DNA of 64,000 nucleotides from JAFAYN01 sp963733105 (GTDB lineage Bacteria > Gemmatimonadota > Gemmatimonadetes > Longimicrobiales > Longimicrobiaceae), in the NCBI GenBank assembly GCA_963733105.1, contig CAVTCB010000004.1:62001-126000 (forward strand), given 5' to 3'. This document shows positions 15,022-24,136 of this stretch, piece by piece. The notes under the pieces are model-generated. The model did no database searches. It was not told where the DNA came from and saw only the letters and a list, made by a program, of their open reading frames with translations. The translations under genes were made by a program, and so were the position numbers. Numbering within the stretch: the stretch's first letter is position 1; each line of letters begins with the position of its first letter.

Positions 15022-16527
15022 ATGAACGTTTCCGTCCAGCGCGCCTCCCCCGCGGAGGTGGCGGCCCCGCTTCTGGCGGTCCCCGTCTTCGACGGGGCCG
15101 ACCTCGCCGGGGGCGCGGCCGAGCTCGACCGGGCCCTCGGCGGGCAGATCGCCGCCGTTCGCGCCCGCGGCGACTTCCGCGGGCGCGAGGGGGAGTCGCT
15201 CCTCCTCTACCCCGCGGCCGGCTCCGCCGGCGCGGAGCGCGTGCTGGCGCTCGGCGCGGGGAAGCCGGAGGCGCTGACCGCGGAGCGGCTCCGCCGCGCC
15301 GCCGGCTCCGCCGCCAAGCAGGCGGCGAAGCTCCGCGTCCCCCGTCTCGCCTTCCTGGTCCCCGCCGGGACGGCGGTGGGGGCGCGGGAGGCGGCGCGCG
15401 CCCTGGCCGAGGGCGCGGTCCTGGGGGCGTACGCCTTCACCGAGTTCAAGTCGCGCGCGGAGGACGCCCCGGAGCCGACCGAGCTGGCCGAGCTGGTGCT
15501 GGTGGCCGGGGACGCCGACGCGGCGGAGCTGGAGGCCGGCGCCCGCCTCGGCGAGGTGGTGGCCCGGGCCGAGTGCCTGGCGCGCACCCTGGGGAACCTC
15601 CCGGGGAACGTGGCCACCCCCACCTTCCTGGCCGGGACCGCCGAGCGGATCGCGCGGGAGCGGGGGCTGAAGGTGACGGTGCTGGGGCGGCGCGAGCTGG
15701 AGGAGGAGGGGATGCGCGCGCTCCTGGCCGTCTCGCAGGGCTCCGACCAGGAGCCGAAGCTGATCGTCCTGGAGCACCGGGGCGGGGCCGAGGGGGAGAA
15801 GCCGCTGGTGATCGTGGGGAAGGGGGTCACCTTCGACTCCGGCGGGATCTCCATCAAGCCCGCGGCCAGCATGGAGGAGATGAAGTTCGACATGAGCGGC
15901 GCCGGGGCCACCCTCGCCGCCCTGCAGGCCGTCGCCGAGCTGGGGGTGCGCGCCAACGTCGTCGGCATCGTTCCCTCCACGGAGAACCTCCCGAACGGCT
16001 CGGCGCTGAAGCCGGGGGACATCGTCCGCACCCACCTGGGGAAGACGGTGGAGGTGGTGAACACCGACGCGGAGGGGCGGCTGATCCTGGCCGACGCCCT
16101 CTCCTACGCGCGCCGCTTCGACCCCGCGGCGGTGGTGGACGCGGCGACGCTCACCGGGGCGTGCGTGGTGGCGCTGGGGCACCACGCCGCCGCGGTGCTG
16201 GGGAGCGACGAGGCGCTGGTGCAGGAGCTGCGCGCGGCGGGCGACCGGACGGGGGAGCGGGTGTGGCCCCTCCCCATGTTCGACGAGTACCGCGACCAGA
16301 TCCGCTCCGAGTACGCCGACATCAAGAACTCCGGGGGGAAGCCGGCGGGGACGGTGACCGCCGCCTGGTTCCTCCGGGAGTTCGCGGGGAGCTTCCCCTG
16401 GGCGCACCTGGACGTGGCCGGGACGGCGTACGGCGACGGCAAGCTCCCCTACCAGACCCGCGGCTCCACGGGCGCCCCGACGCGCCTGTTGGTGGAGTGG
16501 GTCCTCGCCCGCGCGGCCGGCGCGTGA
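15022..16527 (+). CDS. pepA: Leucyl aminopeptidase (M17 family)
   Basis: A 501-residue cytosolic dizinc aminopeptidase. The M17 signature NTDAEGRLILADAL begins near residue 351. Metal and substrate residues lie in GKGVTFDSGGISIKP near residue 268 and in DMSGAGATLAAL near residue 292. The N-terminal domain (about residues 1-175) is Ala-rich and diverged, as usual in the family. The start follows the icd stop by 13 bp, and its stop overlaps the next start by 4 nt (GTGA), tying it to the outer-membrane protein gene. PepA in other bacteria also binds DNA; nothing here tests that. Confidence 0.94.
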   Translation: MNVSVQRASPAEVAAPLLAVPVFDGADLAGGAAELDRALGGQIAAVRARGDFRGREGESLLLYPAAGSAGAERVLALGAGKPEALTAERLRRAAGSAAKQAAKLRVPRLAFLVPAGTAVGAREAARALAEGAVLGAYAFTEFKSRAEDAPEPTELAELVLVAGDADAAELEAGARLGEVVARAECLARTLGNLPGNVATPTFLAGTAERIARERGLKVTVLGRRELEEEGMRALLAVSQGSDQEPKLIVLEHRGGAEGEKPLVIVGKGVTFDSGGISIKPAASMEEMKFDMSGAGATLAALQAVAELGVRANVVGIVPSTENLPNGSALKPGDIVRTHLGKTVEVVNTDAEGRLILADALSYARRFDPAAVVDAATLTGACVVALGHHAAAVLGSDEALVQELRAAGDRTGERVWPLPMFDEYRDQIRSEYADIKNSGGKPAGTVTAAWFLREFAGSFPWAHLDVAGTAYGDGKLPYQTRGSTGAPTRLLVEWVLARAAGA

Positions 16528-18410
16528 CGGCCCGGGCGCGCCGGGGGGCGCTCGCCGCGCTCCTCCTCGCCGCGGCGCCGCTGGCGGCGCAGAACCCGCC
16601 GCCGCGGCCGGACTCGGTGCGCGTCCCCATCCCGGCGGGCGCCGTCCAGGCGGACACCGCGCGCCGGGACACCGTCCCCGCCGACTCGGCCGTCGCCGCG
16701 CCGCTCTTCCCGGCGTACCCGCGCCCGGACACGGCCGGCTTCTGGAAGGGGAGCTGGACGTGGGACCGGGAGGCGCTGGCCCGCTTCCACGGGATCTCCC
16801 TCCTGGACCTGCTGGCCCGCGTCCCCGGGGTGGTGGTCACCCGGGGCGGGGGGTACGGGCAGCCCGCCGGGGTGGCCCCGTTCGCGGCGGGCGGGGGGCG
16901 GACGCGCCTCTTCATGGACGGGTGGGAGGTGGACCCGCTGGCGTCGGCCACGCTGGACCTGCAGGAGGTCTCGCTGACCGAGCTGGAGGAGGTGCGGGTG
17001 GAGCGCCGGCTGGACGAGCTGCGCATCGAGGTGCTCCCCTTCCGCCTCCCGGACCGCCGCCCCTACTCGCAGATCGAGGCCGGGGTGGGCGACCCGCAGC
17101 TCCGCATCCTCCGCGGCCTGTACTCGGACGCCATCGGGGATCGCCAGGTCGTCACCCTCGGCTTCGACGTGGCCGACACCCGGCGCTACTTCCGGCAGGG
17201 GGCGTTCGGCCTCACCAACGCGTTCGCGCGCTGGAGCTGGCTGCTCTCTCCCGACGCGGGGGTGCAGGTGGAGTACCGGACCACGGGCGTGGAGCGGGAC
17301 GACACCGCCTTCAGCGAGGCCGCGGACCGGCGCGCGCTGGTGGTGCGCGGGAGGTGGCGCCCCAGCCCCGCGCTCGCCCTGGACGCCATGCTGGGGCGGA
17401 ACTGGCGCGACGCCCGCGCCGACGACGACTTCCGCGACGACCTGGAGTCCAACCAGCTCGCCCTGCGCGCCCTCCTGGGGGGACGGACGGGGTGGGTGGA
17501 GGGGACCGCGCGGCTGCGCAGCGTCTCCGACGAGGCGTTCCCCGCGGCCACCTCCGACCTGGAGCTGCGCGCGGGGGTGCGGCCCGTTTCCGCGCTCGCG
17601 GTGGAGGGGAGCGCCCGCGCGGCCGGCACCGGGGGCGAGTCGGGGGTGGAGCTGCAGGGGAGCGTGCGCGTGGGGCCCTCCACCGGGGCTTCGCTCTTCG
17701 CGTCGCTGGCCTCCGGGAAGCGCGGCGTCGGGATCGTGGCGGGGGACAGCGTGGTCCTCCTCCCCGAGGACCCGGCCACCGGGACCGAGCGCCGGGACAC
17801 CTTCCCCGTGCTCGGCGCCACCACCACCTCGCTCGGGGGCCTGCGTGCCGGGGCGGAGTGGAGCGCGCCCGGCGTCCTCCTGGGCGCCGCGCTGGTGCGG
17901 CTGGACCCGGACCGCGTGGTCCCCTTCGGGCTCCCCCTGGACCGGGACAGCGTCCCGGCCACCCCGACGGCGGCGTCCACGGGGTTCGAGGCGTACGCCT
18001 CCACCCCGCTCTTCCGGCGCAGCCTGCGGCTGGAGGGGTGGTACACCCGCTGGACCGACACGGGAGAGCGCCCCTACCTCCCCGAGGACCAGGGGCGGCT
18101 GGCGCTGGAGTTCCACGACGTCTTCTACACCGGGAACCTGGAGCCCACCCTGCGCGTGGAGGCGGTGCGGCGCGGGGCGGCCGTCTTCCCGGAGCGGGTG
18201 GGGCTCGCCGACCCGCTGACCGGGGGCGACGCGCTCCGCACCGGGCCGTACACGCTCTTCAACGTCTTCCTCCAGGTCCGGGTGATCGACGTGCGCGCCT
18301 TCCTGATCCTGGAGAACGTGTTCGACGTGCGCACCGCGGCCGAGGTCCCGGGGCGGCCGCTCCCGGGGCTGCGCGCCGTCTACGGCGTCCGCTGGCACTT
18401 CCGCAACTGA
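16524..18410 (+). CDS. TonB-dependent-receptor-like outer-membrane protein with plug
   Basis: A 628-residue exported protein. A short signal peptide (ending PLAAQ near residue 23) is followed by a Pro/Asp/Thr-rich linker. Next comes a plug-like domain at about residues 75-150: LLDLLARVPGVVVTRGGGY, RLFMDGWEVD and LEEVRVERRLDELRIEV, a layout typical of TonB-dependent receptor plugs. The remainder is a long series of alternating strands ending in an aromatic-rich last strand (VRWHFRN). It is short for a full 22-stranded receptor, and no TonB box is obvious. Substrate unknown. The GTG start overlaps the pepA stop. A TonB-C lipoprotein at 62659 is far away and not evidently linked. Confidence 0.75.
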   Translation: MTARARRGALAALLLAAAPLAAQNPPPRPDSVRVPIPAGAVQADTARRDTVPADSAVAAPLFPAYPRPDTAGFWKGSWTWDREALARFHGISLLDLLARVPGVVVTRGGGYGQPAGVAPFAAGGGRTRLFMDGWEVDPLASATLDLQEVSLTELEEVRVERRLDELRIEVLPFRLPDRRPYSQIEAGVGDPQLRILRGLYSDAIGDRQVVTLGFDVADTRRYFRQGAFGLTNAFARWSWLLSPDAGVQVEYRTTGVERDDTAFSEAADRRALVVRGRWRPSPALALDAMLGRNWRDARADDDFRDDLESNQLALRALLGGRTGWVEGTARLRSVSDEAFPAATSDLELRAGVRPVSALAVEGSARAAGTGGESGVELQGSVRVGPSTGASLFASLASGKRGVGIVAGDSVVLLPEDPATGTERRDTFPVLGATTTSLGGLRAGAEWSAPGVLLGAALVRLDPDRVVPFGLPLDRDSVPATPTAASTGFEAYASTPLFRRSLRLEGWYTRWTDTGERPYLPEDQGRLALEFHDVFYTGNLEPTLRVEAVRRGAAVFPERVGLADPLTGGDALRTGPYTLFNVFLQVRVIDVRAFLILENVFDVRTAAEVPGRPLPGLRAVYGVRWHFRN

Positions 18411-18445
18411 TGCGTGGGCAAACGGCTGCGGGACAGCGCGCTCCG

Positions 18446-18474
18446 TTGACGTCCGGGGGCGGTGCGGGTAACTT
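18446..18474 (+). promoter_or_regulatory. Promoter of the yicC-gmk-rpoZ group
   Basis: TTGACG, a 17-bp spacer and TAACTT, 21 bp before the yicC ATG. The same TAACTT -10 is seen upstream of secG. Confidence 0.7.
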
Positions 18475-18495
18475 CCGAGGCTGCATGGAGGGGGG

Positions 18496-19386
18496 ATGAT
18501 TCGGAGCATGACCGGGTACGGGGACGCGGAGCGCGCGGTCCCCGCGGGGCGCCTCTTCGCCGAGGTCCGCACCGTCAACCACCGGCACTTCCACACCACC
18601 TTCCGCATCCCCGCCGCGCTCGCGCGGCACGAGGGGGAGATGCGGGAGTGGCTGCACGCCTCGCTGGCCCGGGGCCACGCCACCTGCACCGTGCGGGTGG
18701 AGGCGGAGGGCGCGGGCGGAGGGGGGAGCGTGCGGGTGGACGGGGAGCGGGTGGCCGCCTACCTCGCCGCCTTCCGCGAGATCGGCGAGCGCTTCGGCGT
18801 CCCCGGCGAGCCCGACCTGGCCGTGCTGACCCGCTTCAGCGACGTCTTCGTGCGGGATGCGCTCGTGGAGCCGCAGGTGGAGGTGGCGCCGGAGGAGCTC
18901 CGCGCGGTGGTGGAGGAGGCCGCCCGCGCCAACGTGCGGATGCGCGAGGACGAGGGGCGCCGCCTGCAGGCCGACCTGGAGGGGCGGCTCGCCGCGATGG
19001 AGGAGTCGCTGGCCACGATCCGCGAGCGCGCGCCGGCCCGCCTCCTCGCCGAGCGCGACCGCCTCCGCGAGGCGGTCCGGGAGCTGGCCGGCGGGGTGGG
19101 GATGGACGAGCAGCGGCTGGCGCAGGAGGTGGCGCACCTGGCCGAGCGCTGGGACATCAGCGAGGAGCTGGTGCGCTTCGACTCGCACCTGGAGCTGTTC
19201 CGGGAGATGCTCGCGGCCGACGCGGCCGAGCCCGTGGGGAAGCGCCTCTCCTTCCTGGTGCAGGAGATCCACCGGGAGGCCAACACCATCGGCTCCAAGG
19301 CCAACGACGCGGGGATCGCGCACCGGGTGGTGGCCATCAAGGACGAGATCGAGCGGCTTCGCGAGCAGGTGGAGAACGTCGAGTGA
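18496..19386 (+). CDS. yicC: YicC family endoribonuclease/stress protein
   Basis: A 296-residue YicC/YloC-family protein; members are RNases linked to small-RNA turnover and stationary-phase survival. The family start MIRSMTGYGDAER is exact, followed by EVRTVNHRHFHTTFRIP. The C-terminal half has the DUF1732 pattern: RWDISEELVRFDSHLE, then GKRLSFLVQEIHREANTIGS and the terminal IKDEIERLREQVENVE. Its stop overlaps the guanylate kinase start. The yicC-gmk-rpoZ-coaBC order is widely conserved in bacteria and supports the calls. Confidence 0.95.
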   Translation: MIRSMTGYGDAERAVPAGRLFAEVRTVNHRHFHTTFRIPAALARHEGEMREWLHASLARGHATCTVRVEAEGAGGGGSVRVDGERVAAYLAAFREIGERFGVPGEPDLAVLTRFSDVFVRDALVEPQVEVAPEELRAVVEEAARANVRMREDEGRRLQADLEGRLAAMEESLATIRERAPARLLAERDRLREAVRELAGGVGMDEQRLAQEVAHLAERWDISEELVRFDSHLELFREMLAADAAEPVGKRLSFLVQEIHREANTIGSKANDAGIAHRVVAIKDEIERLREQVENVE

Positions 19387-20042
19387 GCGGACCCGCCCGG
19401 CTCCCCAACCGCACCTTCCCGCTGATCCTCTCCGCCCCGTCCGGGGGCGGGAAGACGACCATCGCGCGGCGGCTGGGGGAGCGGCGCGGCGACCTGGCCT
19501 TCTCGGTGTCGGCCACCACGCGCGCCCCGCGGCACTACGAGCAGGACGGGCGCGACTACTGGTTCGTGGCCCCGGAGGAGTTCCGGCGCATGGCCGACGC
19601 CGGGGAGCTGCTGGAGTGGGCGGAGGTGCACGGCAACCTGTACGGCACCCCGCGCCGCAACCTGGACGAGGCGGTGGCCGCCGGGAAGTACCTGGTCCTG
19701 GACATCGACATCCAGGGGGCGCGCCAGGTGCGGACGCGGGTGGAGGACGCGGTGCTGGTCTTCATCCTCCCCCCTTCCGGGGCCACCCTCGCCGACCGCC
19801 TCCTGGGGCGGGGGAGCGAGAAGACCGAGGAGATGCGCCGCCGCCTGTCGAACGCGGGGGGGGAGATCCGCTCCGCGGCCGAGTTCGACTACGTGGTGAT
19901 GAACGAGGAGCTGGAGGCCACGGTGGACGCGGTGGAGGCCATCCTCGCCGCGGAGTCGCACCGGGTGCGCCGCATCCCCGTGCTGGACGGGGAGATCGAG
20001 CGGTTGTGCGGGGAGGTCGGAGGCCTGCTCTCCGGCGACTGA
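19383..20042 (+). CDS. gmk: Guanylate kinase
   Basis: A 219-residue kinase converting GMP to GDP. The P-loop SAPSGGGKTT is near residue 17. The GMP-binding region SVSATTRAPRHYEQDGRDYWF follows (near residues 40-60), then EWAEVHGNLYGTPR and the LDIDIQGARQV Walker-B-like strand. The GTG start overlaps the yicC stop by 4 nt. The C-terminal 20 residues (IPVLDGEIERLCGEVGGL) are a small extension over the E. coli enzyme. Confidence 0.95.
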   Translation: MSGPARLPNRTFPLILSAPSGGGKTTIARRLGERRGDLAFSVSATTRAPRHYEQDGRDYWFVAPEEFRRMADAGELLEWAEVHGNLYGTPRRNLDEAVAAGKYLVLDIDIQGARQVRTRVEDAVLVFILPPSGATLADRLLGRGSEKTEEMRRRLSNAGGEIRSAAEFDYVVMNEELEATVDAVEAILAAESHRVRRIPVLDGEIERLCGEVGGLLSGD

Positions 20043-20055
20043 GGGAGTTTTTTCG

Positions 20056-20103
20056 GGTCCAGGCCCGGGGCGCGAGCCGCCCCGGCCGGACCATCGTCTT
20101 TTT
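20056..20103 (+). terminator. Hairpin with T tract between gmk and rpoZ
   Basis: A GC-rich imperfect stem (outer GGTCC/GGACC, inner CCGGGGC/GCCCCGG) is followed by ATCGTCTTTTT. It precedes the rpoZ Shine-Dalgarno by only a few bases, so it could act as a partial terminator that lowers rpoZ read-through. Confidence 0.45.
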
Positions 20104-20122
20104 CCGCAGCAGGAGGGCCGTC

Positions 20123-20365
20123 ATGAGGGTCGTCACGCCGGGCGCCACCGCGCGCCACACCGGAAGCAAGTACCTGGGCGTCCTGGTCGCCGCCAAGTAC
20201 GCCCGCAACCTCAACGAGCTGCGCCGCGGCGAGCTGATGGAGGACCCCACCGTCTCCGGGGCCGAGCCGCGCGAGAAGCTGACCACCATCTCCCTGGAGG
20301 AGGTCGCCGGCGGGCGGGTCCCCTTCCGCCTCACCCGGCGCATCCGGGCCACCGACCCGCTCTAA
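20123..20365 (+). CDS. rpoZ: RNA polymerase omega subunit
   Basis: An 80-residue omega subunit, which helps fold and assemble the beta-prime subunit. Recognisable segments are the KYLGVLVAAKYARNLNEL helix (matching the conserved R-x-x-A-R-x-L region), KLTTISLEEVAGGRVPF and the short basic tail. A near-perfect AGGAGG lies 7 bp before the ATG. It lacks the N-terminal VARVT start of proteobacterial omega but fits the shorter forms in other phyla. Position after gmk is the usual one. Confidence 0.88.
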   Translation: MRVVTPGATARHTGSKYLGVLVAAKYARNLNELRRGELMEDPTVSGAEPREKLTTISLEEVAGGRVPFRLTRRIRATDPL

Positions 20366-20416
20366 GCGGCCGCCCGATGCCCCGGACGCGCGTCTCCCCG
20401 CGCGCGCGGTAGCCGC

Positions 20417-21655
20417 GTGGCCGACGCGCGCCGCGCCCGGCGCCCCTTCGCGGGGCGCCGCGTGCTCCTGGGGGTCACCGGCGGGATCGCCGCCTACAAG
20501 GCCATCACCGTCGCCCGCGAGCTCACCCTCGCGGGCGCGGAGGTGGACGTGGTCCTGACGGAGAACGCCCTGGAGTTCGTCCGCCCCCTCTCCTTCGAGG
20601 CCGTCACCGGGCGCCCCGCCCACACCACCCCGTACGTCCCCGGCGAGCCCCTCGCCCACATCCGCCTGGCGCGCGACGCGCACGCCGTGGTGGTGGCGCC
20701 GGCCACGGCCAACTTCCTGGCCCGCGCCGCCGCGGGGATGGCCGACGACCTGCTCTCCTCCATCCTCCTGGCCACCGACGCCCCGGTCGTCCTCTGCCCG
20801 GCCATGAACGACCGGATGTACGCCCATCCCCAGACGCAGGCCAACCTGCGCCGTCTGGAGGAGATCGGCTACCGCCTGGCCGGGCCCGCGGTGGGGCCGC
20901 TGGCGTGGGGGGAGGGGGAGGGCCCCGGGCGCCTGCTCGAGCCCGAGGAGGTGGTGGCGCACGCCGGGCGCGCGCTGGAGGGGCGCACCCCCCTGGCCGG
21001 GCGCCGGGTGGTGGTGACCGCCGGCCCCACGCGCGAGCCGATCGACCCGGTGCGCTTCATCGGCAACCGCTCCTCGGGGCGGATGGGCTTCGAGCTGGCC
21101 GCCGCCGCCTGGCGGCGCGGCGCCGACGTGCTCCTGGTCTCCGGCCCCTCCCCGCTCCCCCCGCCGCCCGGGGTCCCGCTCCGCCGCGTGGAGACCGCCG
21201 AGGAGATGCGCGCCGCCGTCGCGGAGGCGCTCCCGGGCGCCGACGCGCTGGTGATGTCCGCCGCCGTGGCCGACTTCCGCCCCGCCGACCCCGCCGGGGA
21301 GAAGATCAAGAAGGAGGCGGGCGGCGTCCCCGAGATCCGCCTGGAGCGCACCGCCGACGTGCTGTCCTCCACCCGCCCGCTCCGCCCGGAGGGGTGCGTC
21401 GTCGTGGGCTTCGCGCTGGAGACCACCGACCTCCTCCGCAACGGCCGGCGCAAGCTGGAGGGGAAGGGGCTGGACCTCCTGGTGCTCAACGACGCCGGCG
21501 AGCCCGGCGCCGGCTTCGAGACCGAGACCAACCGCGTCACCTTCCTCCTCCCCGACGCCCCCGACGAGCCGCTCCCCCTGATGCACAAGGGCGAGGTGGC
21601 GGACCGCATCCTGGACCGCGTGGAGGCGATCCTGGCGGCGCGGGGCGCCCGGTGA
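20417..21655 (+). CDS. coaBC: Bifunctional phosphopantothenoylcysteine synthetase/decarboxylase
   Basis: A 412-residue coenzyme A biosynthesis fusion. The N-terminal CoaC flavoprotein decarboxylase (about residues 10-185) has LLGVTGGIAAYKA, the flavin-site ATANFLARAAAGMADDLL and the substrate motif PAMNDRMY. The C-terminal CoaB synthetase (about 190-405) has VTAGPTREPIDPVRFIGNRSSG, AAVADFRP and the KIKKE segment. The start is GTG at 20417. Its stop overlaps the next start, the uracil-DNA glycosylase gene. Confidence 0.95.
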   Translation: MADARRARRPFAGRRVLLGVTGGIAAYKAITVARELTLAGAEVDVVLTENALEFVRPLSFEAVTGRPAHTTPYVPGEPLAHIRLARDAHAVVVAPATANFLARAAAGMADDLLSSILLATDAPVVLCPAMNDRMYAHPQTQANLRRLEEIGYRLAGPAVGPLAWGEGEGPGRLLEPEEVVAHAGRALEGRTPLAGRRVVVTAGPTREPIDPVRFIGNRSSGRMGFELAAAAWRRGADVLLVSGPSPLPPPPGVPLRRVETAEEMRAAVAEALPGADALVMSAAVADFRPADPAGEKIKKEAGGVPEIRLERTADVLSSTRPLRPEGCVVVGFALETTDLLRNGRRKLEGKGLDLLVLNDAGEPGAGFETETNRVTFLLPDAPDEPLPLMHKGEVADRILDRVEAILAARGAR

Positions 21656-22440
21656 GCGGCGACCCCCGGGAGCTCCTCCGGGAGTACCTGCGGCAGCGCG
21701 GGGAGCTGGGGGAGACCGAGCTGGTCTTCGAGGAGCTGACCGCGGACGGGCTCCGCGGGATGTATGCGCCCCGCGCGGCCTCGCAGGCGCCCTCCCCGGC
21801 GCCGCGGCCGTTCCCGGAGGTGCAGCTCCCCATGATGCCCGCCCCCGGCGCCCCGGCCGCCTACGCCGGCGCCGAGGAGATCCTCCGCCTCCCGGTGCTG
21901 GACGCGGTGCGCGAGCTGGCGCTGGGGTGCCCCCGCTGCCGCCTGGCCGAGACGCGCGGGAAGGTGGTGTTCGGGGAGGGGAGCCCCGACGCCGACGTGA
22001 TGATCGTGGGGGAGGCCCCCGGGGCCGAGGAGGACCGCACCGGGCGCCCCTTCGTGGGGAGGGCGGGGAAGCTGCTCACCCTCCTCCTGGCCTCCGTGGG
22101 GCTCGCGCGGGAGGAGGTGTACGTGTGCAACGTCCTCAAGTGCCGCCCGCCCGGGAACCGCAACCCGCAGGCGGACGAGGTGGAGGCGTGCAGCCCCTAC
22201 CTCCTCCGCCAGGTGGAGCTGGTGAAGCCGCGCGTGATCGCCGCCTTCGGGACCTTCGCCGCGCAGACCCTCCTGGGGACCACCATCCCCATCGGGAAGC
22301 TGCGCGGGCGCGTCCACGAGTACCGGGGGGTCCCGCTGATCCCCACCTACCACCCCGCGGCGCTGCTCCGCACGCCGTCGTGGGTCCGTCCCACCTGGGA
22401 CGACCTGCAGCGGCTCCGCGCCGTTCTCGACCGCAGCTAG
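21652..22440 (+). CDS. Family 4 (Fe-S) uracil-DNA glycosylase
   Basis: A 262-residue protein whose last about 190 residues are a family 4 uracil-DNA glycosylase, removing uracil from DNA. Motif 1 is GEAPGAEEDRTGRPFVGRAG and motif 2 is the YHPAALLRTP near the C-terminus. Four cysteines placed to ligate a 4Fe-4S cluster are present: GCPRC near residue 86-89, CNVLKC and CSPYLL. The first about 75 residues form a Pro/Ala-rich extension with a helical start (LLREYLRQRGELGETELVF). The GTG start overlaps the coaBC stop. Calling it type 4 rather than type 5 rests on the GEAPG-x-EED form. Confidence 0.92.
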   Translation: MSGDPRELLREYLRQRGELGETELVFEELTADGLRGMYAPRAASQAPSPAPRPFPEVQLPMMPAPGAPAAYAGAEEILRLPVLDAVRELALGCPRCRLAETRGKVVFGEGSPDADVMIVGEAPGAEEDRTGRPFVGRAGKLLTLLLASVGLAREEVYVCNVLKCRPPGNRNPQADEVEACSPYLLRQVELVKPRVIAAFGTFAAQTLLGTTIPIGKLRGRVHEYRGVPLIPTYHPAALLRTPSWVRPTWDDLQRLRAVLDRS

Positions 22441-22501
22441 AGCCAGACGTGCCGGCCCCGTCCGGCGCTCACCGTGTTACAGCCGTATCCCGAGGAGTAC
22501 C

Positions 22502-23908
22502 ATGCAGTCCATCCCCGTCTCCAGAGTCGCGCCGACGTCCGCGCCGGGCGCCTTCACCGAGCGTAAACCGCCGTACTCCGCCGAGGCGGAGATGTCGGTG
22601 CTCGGCGGGATGCTGATCGACGCGGACGCCATCGTCAAGGCGATCGAGCTCCTCGACGACACGATGTTCTATCGGGAGGGGAACCGGCGTCTCTGGCGCA
22701 CGATGATCCGGCTCTGGGAGCGTGGAGACGTGATCGACGCCGTCACCCTCGGCGAGGAGCTGAAGAACGCGGGTGACCTGGATGCGGTGGGCGGGATGGT
22801 GTACGTCGCCCAGCTCATGGACGCCGTCCCCACCGCCGCCAACGTCGAGTACCACGCCCGCATCGTCCGTGAGAAGGCGGTGCTGCGGCGGCTGATCGAG
22901 GCCGCCACCTCCATCATCCAGGACACCTACGCCAACCAGGGCGAGGTGGAGGAGATCCTGGATCAGGCGGAGCAGAAGATCTTCCAGATCGCGCAGACGA
23001 ACGACCGCAAGGGCTTCGTCTGGATCAAGGAGCTCCTCTGGCCTGCGATGGAGCAGATCGAGCTGCTGAGCGAGAACAGCTCCGCCATCACGGGGGTGCC
23101 TACCGGTTTCGTCGACCTGGACGAGATGACCGCGGGGTTCCAGAAGGGGGATCTGGTCATCGTCGCGGCTCGTCCGTCGATGGGAAAAACCGCGTTTACT
23201 CTCAACATCGCGCAGTTCGCCGCCATCACCGCCAACAAGCCGGTCGCGTTCTTCTCCCTGGAGATGAGCAAGGAGTCGCTGGTCCAGAGAATGTTGACGT
23301 CGGAAGCCCGGGTGGATGCGGGGCGCGTGCGCACCGGGCGCCTCCGGGACGACGACTTCCCCCGACTCGCACAGGCGGCGGGTCTTCTCAACACCGCGCC
23401 GATCTACATCGACGACACGCCCGCCATCTCGATCCTGGAGATGCGGGCCAAAGGGCGACGGCTGAAATCGGACCGCCCCGACCTGGCCATGATCGTCGTC
23501 GACTACCTCCAGCTCATGACCGGTGGCGGGAAGACGGAGAACCGCCAGCAGGAAGTGTCGGAGATCTCACGAGGTCTGAAGGCTCTCGCGAAGGAGCTGG
23601 AAGTCCCGGTCGTCGCGCTGTCCCAGCTCTCCCGTGCCGTGGAGTCACGTCCGGACAAGCGCCCGATGATGTCCGACCTTCGTGAGTCGGGAGCGATCGA
23701 GCAGGACGCGGACGTCATCATGTTCCTCTACCGCCCGGAGTACTACCACGGGCCGACGGACAAAGAAGGAAATTCGCTCGAAGGTCGAGCAGAGGTCATC
23801 ATAGGGAAGCAGAGAAACGGGGCTACCGGCACCGTGTCCCTCATGTTCCAGAAGGAGTTCACCCGGTTCGAGAACTTCTCTCCGCGGAACGACGGGCCGC
23901 ACGGGTAG
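22502..23908 (+). CDS. dnaB: Replicative DNA helicase
   Basis: A 468-residue hexameric helicase. The N-terminal DnaB domain spans about residues 22-130 (PPYSAEAEMSVLGGMLID, then TAANVEYHARIVREKAVLRRL). The RecA-like core begins near 195 with GVPTGFVDLDEMTAGFQKGDL, Walker A ARPSMGKTA, the FFSLEMSKESLVQRM segment, the Walker B region MIVVDYLQLM and the arginine-finger region SRAVESRPDKRPMMSDLRESG. It is uninterrupted: no intein at the usual insertion sites. The ATG follows GAGGAG at good spacing. An intergenic repeat starts directly after it. Confidence 0.97.
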   Translation: MQSIPVSRVAPTSAPGAFTERKPPYSAEAEMSVLGGMLIDADAIVKAIELLDDTMFYREGNRRLWRTMIRLWERGDVIDAVTLGEELKNAGDLDAVGGMVYVAQLMDAVPTAANVEYHARIVREKAVLRRLIEAATSIIQDTYANQGEVEEILDQAEQKIFQIAQTNDRKGFVWIKELLWPAMEQIELLSENSSAITGVPTGFVDLDEMTAGFQKGDLVIVAARPSMGKTAFTLNIAQFAAITANKPVAFFSLEMSKESLVQRMLTSEARVDAGRVRTGRLRDDDFPRLAQAAGLLNTAPIYIDDTPAISILEMRAKGRRLKSDRPDLAMIVVDYLQLMTGGGKTENRQQEVSEISRGLKALAKELEVPVVALSQLSRAVESRPDKRPMMSDLRESGAIEQDADVIMFLYRPEYYHGPTDKEGNSLEGRAEVIIGKQRNGATGTVSLMFQKEFTRFENFSPRNDGPHG

Positions 23909-23920
23909 TTTGTGAGTTGG

Positions 23921-24042
23921 GGCCGCTCCGGAGCCGGGCCAAACTGCGGCCCGTCTCCTCCGCGGGTCGCGGAGCCAGCCGAAACTGCCCGGCTGTCTCC
24001 GCTCCGGCTGCGGGAGCCCCGCCAAACGGCCGGCGGGTCTCC
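23921..24042 (+). repeat. AAAC-loop hairpin repeat, copy R1 (three modules)
   Basis: Three hairpin modules lie in a row between dnaB and radA: 23930-23958 (stem GGGCC/GGCCC, loop AAACTGC), 23971-24000 (AGCCG/CGGCT, loop AAACTGCC) and 24013-24042 (CCGCC/GGCGG, loop AAACGGCC). Each begins GGAGCC and ends GTCTCC. The stems differ completely yet all pair. A degenerate version of the family tail (CTCCGC onward) continues to about 24076. Confidence 0.85.
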
Positions 24043-24136
24043 CTCCGCTTGCATGTGGGGGAACCACAACTAACCGCGGGTAGGAGCTTTCAATCGCCCG
24101 CGGCCCCGCACCCCCCACCCACCTCGGGTGTACAAA

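Noticed and set aside
20123..20365. Intein or programmed frameshift signals in dnaB, rpoZ and gmk
   Set aside because: These genes read through cleanly, with normal lengths and intact motifs.
23921..24042. CRISPR array
   Set aside because: The modules have variable stems and short, unequal gaps; there are no direct repeats of constant length with unique spacers, and no cas genes.
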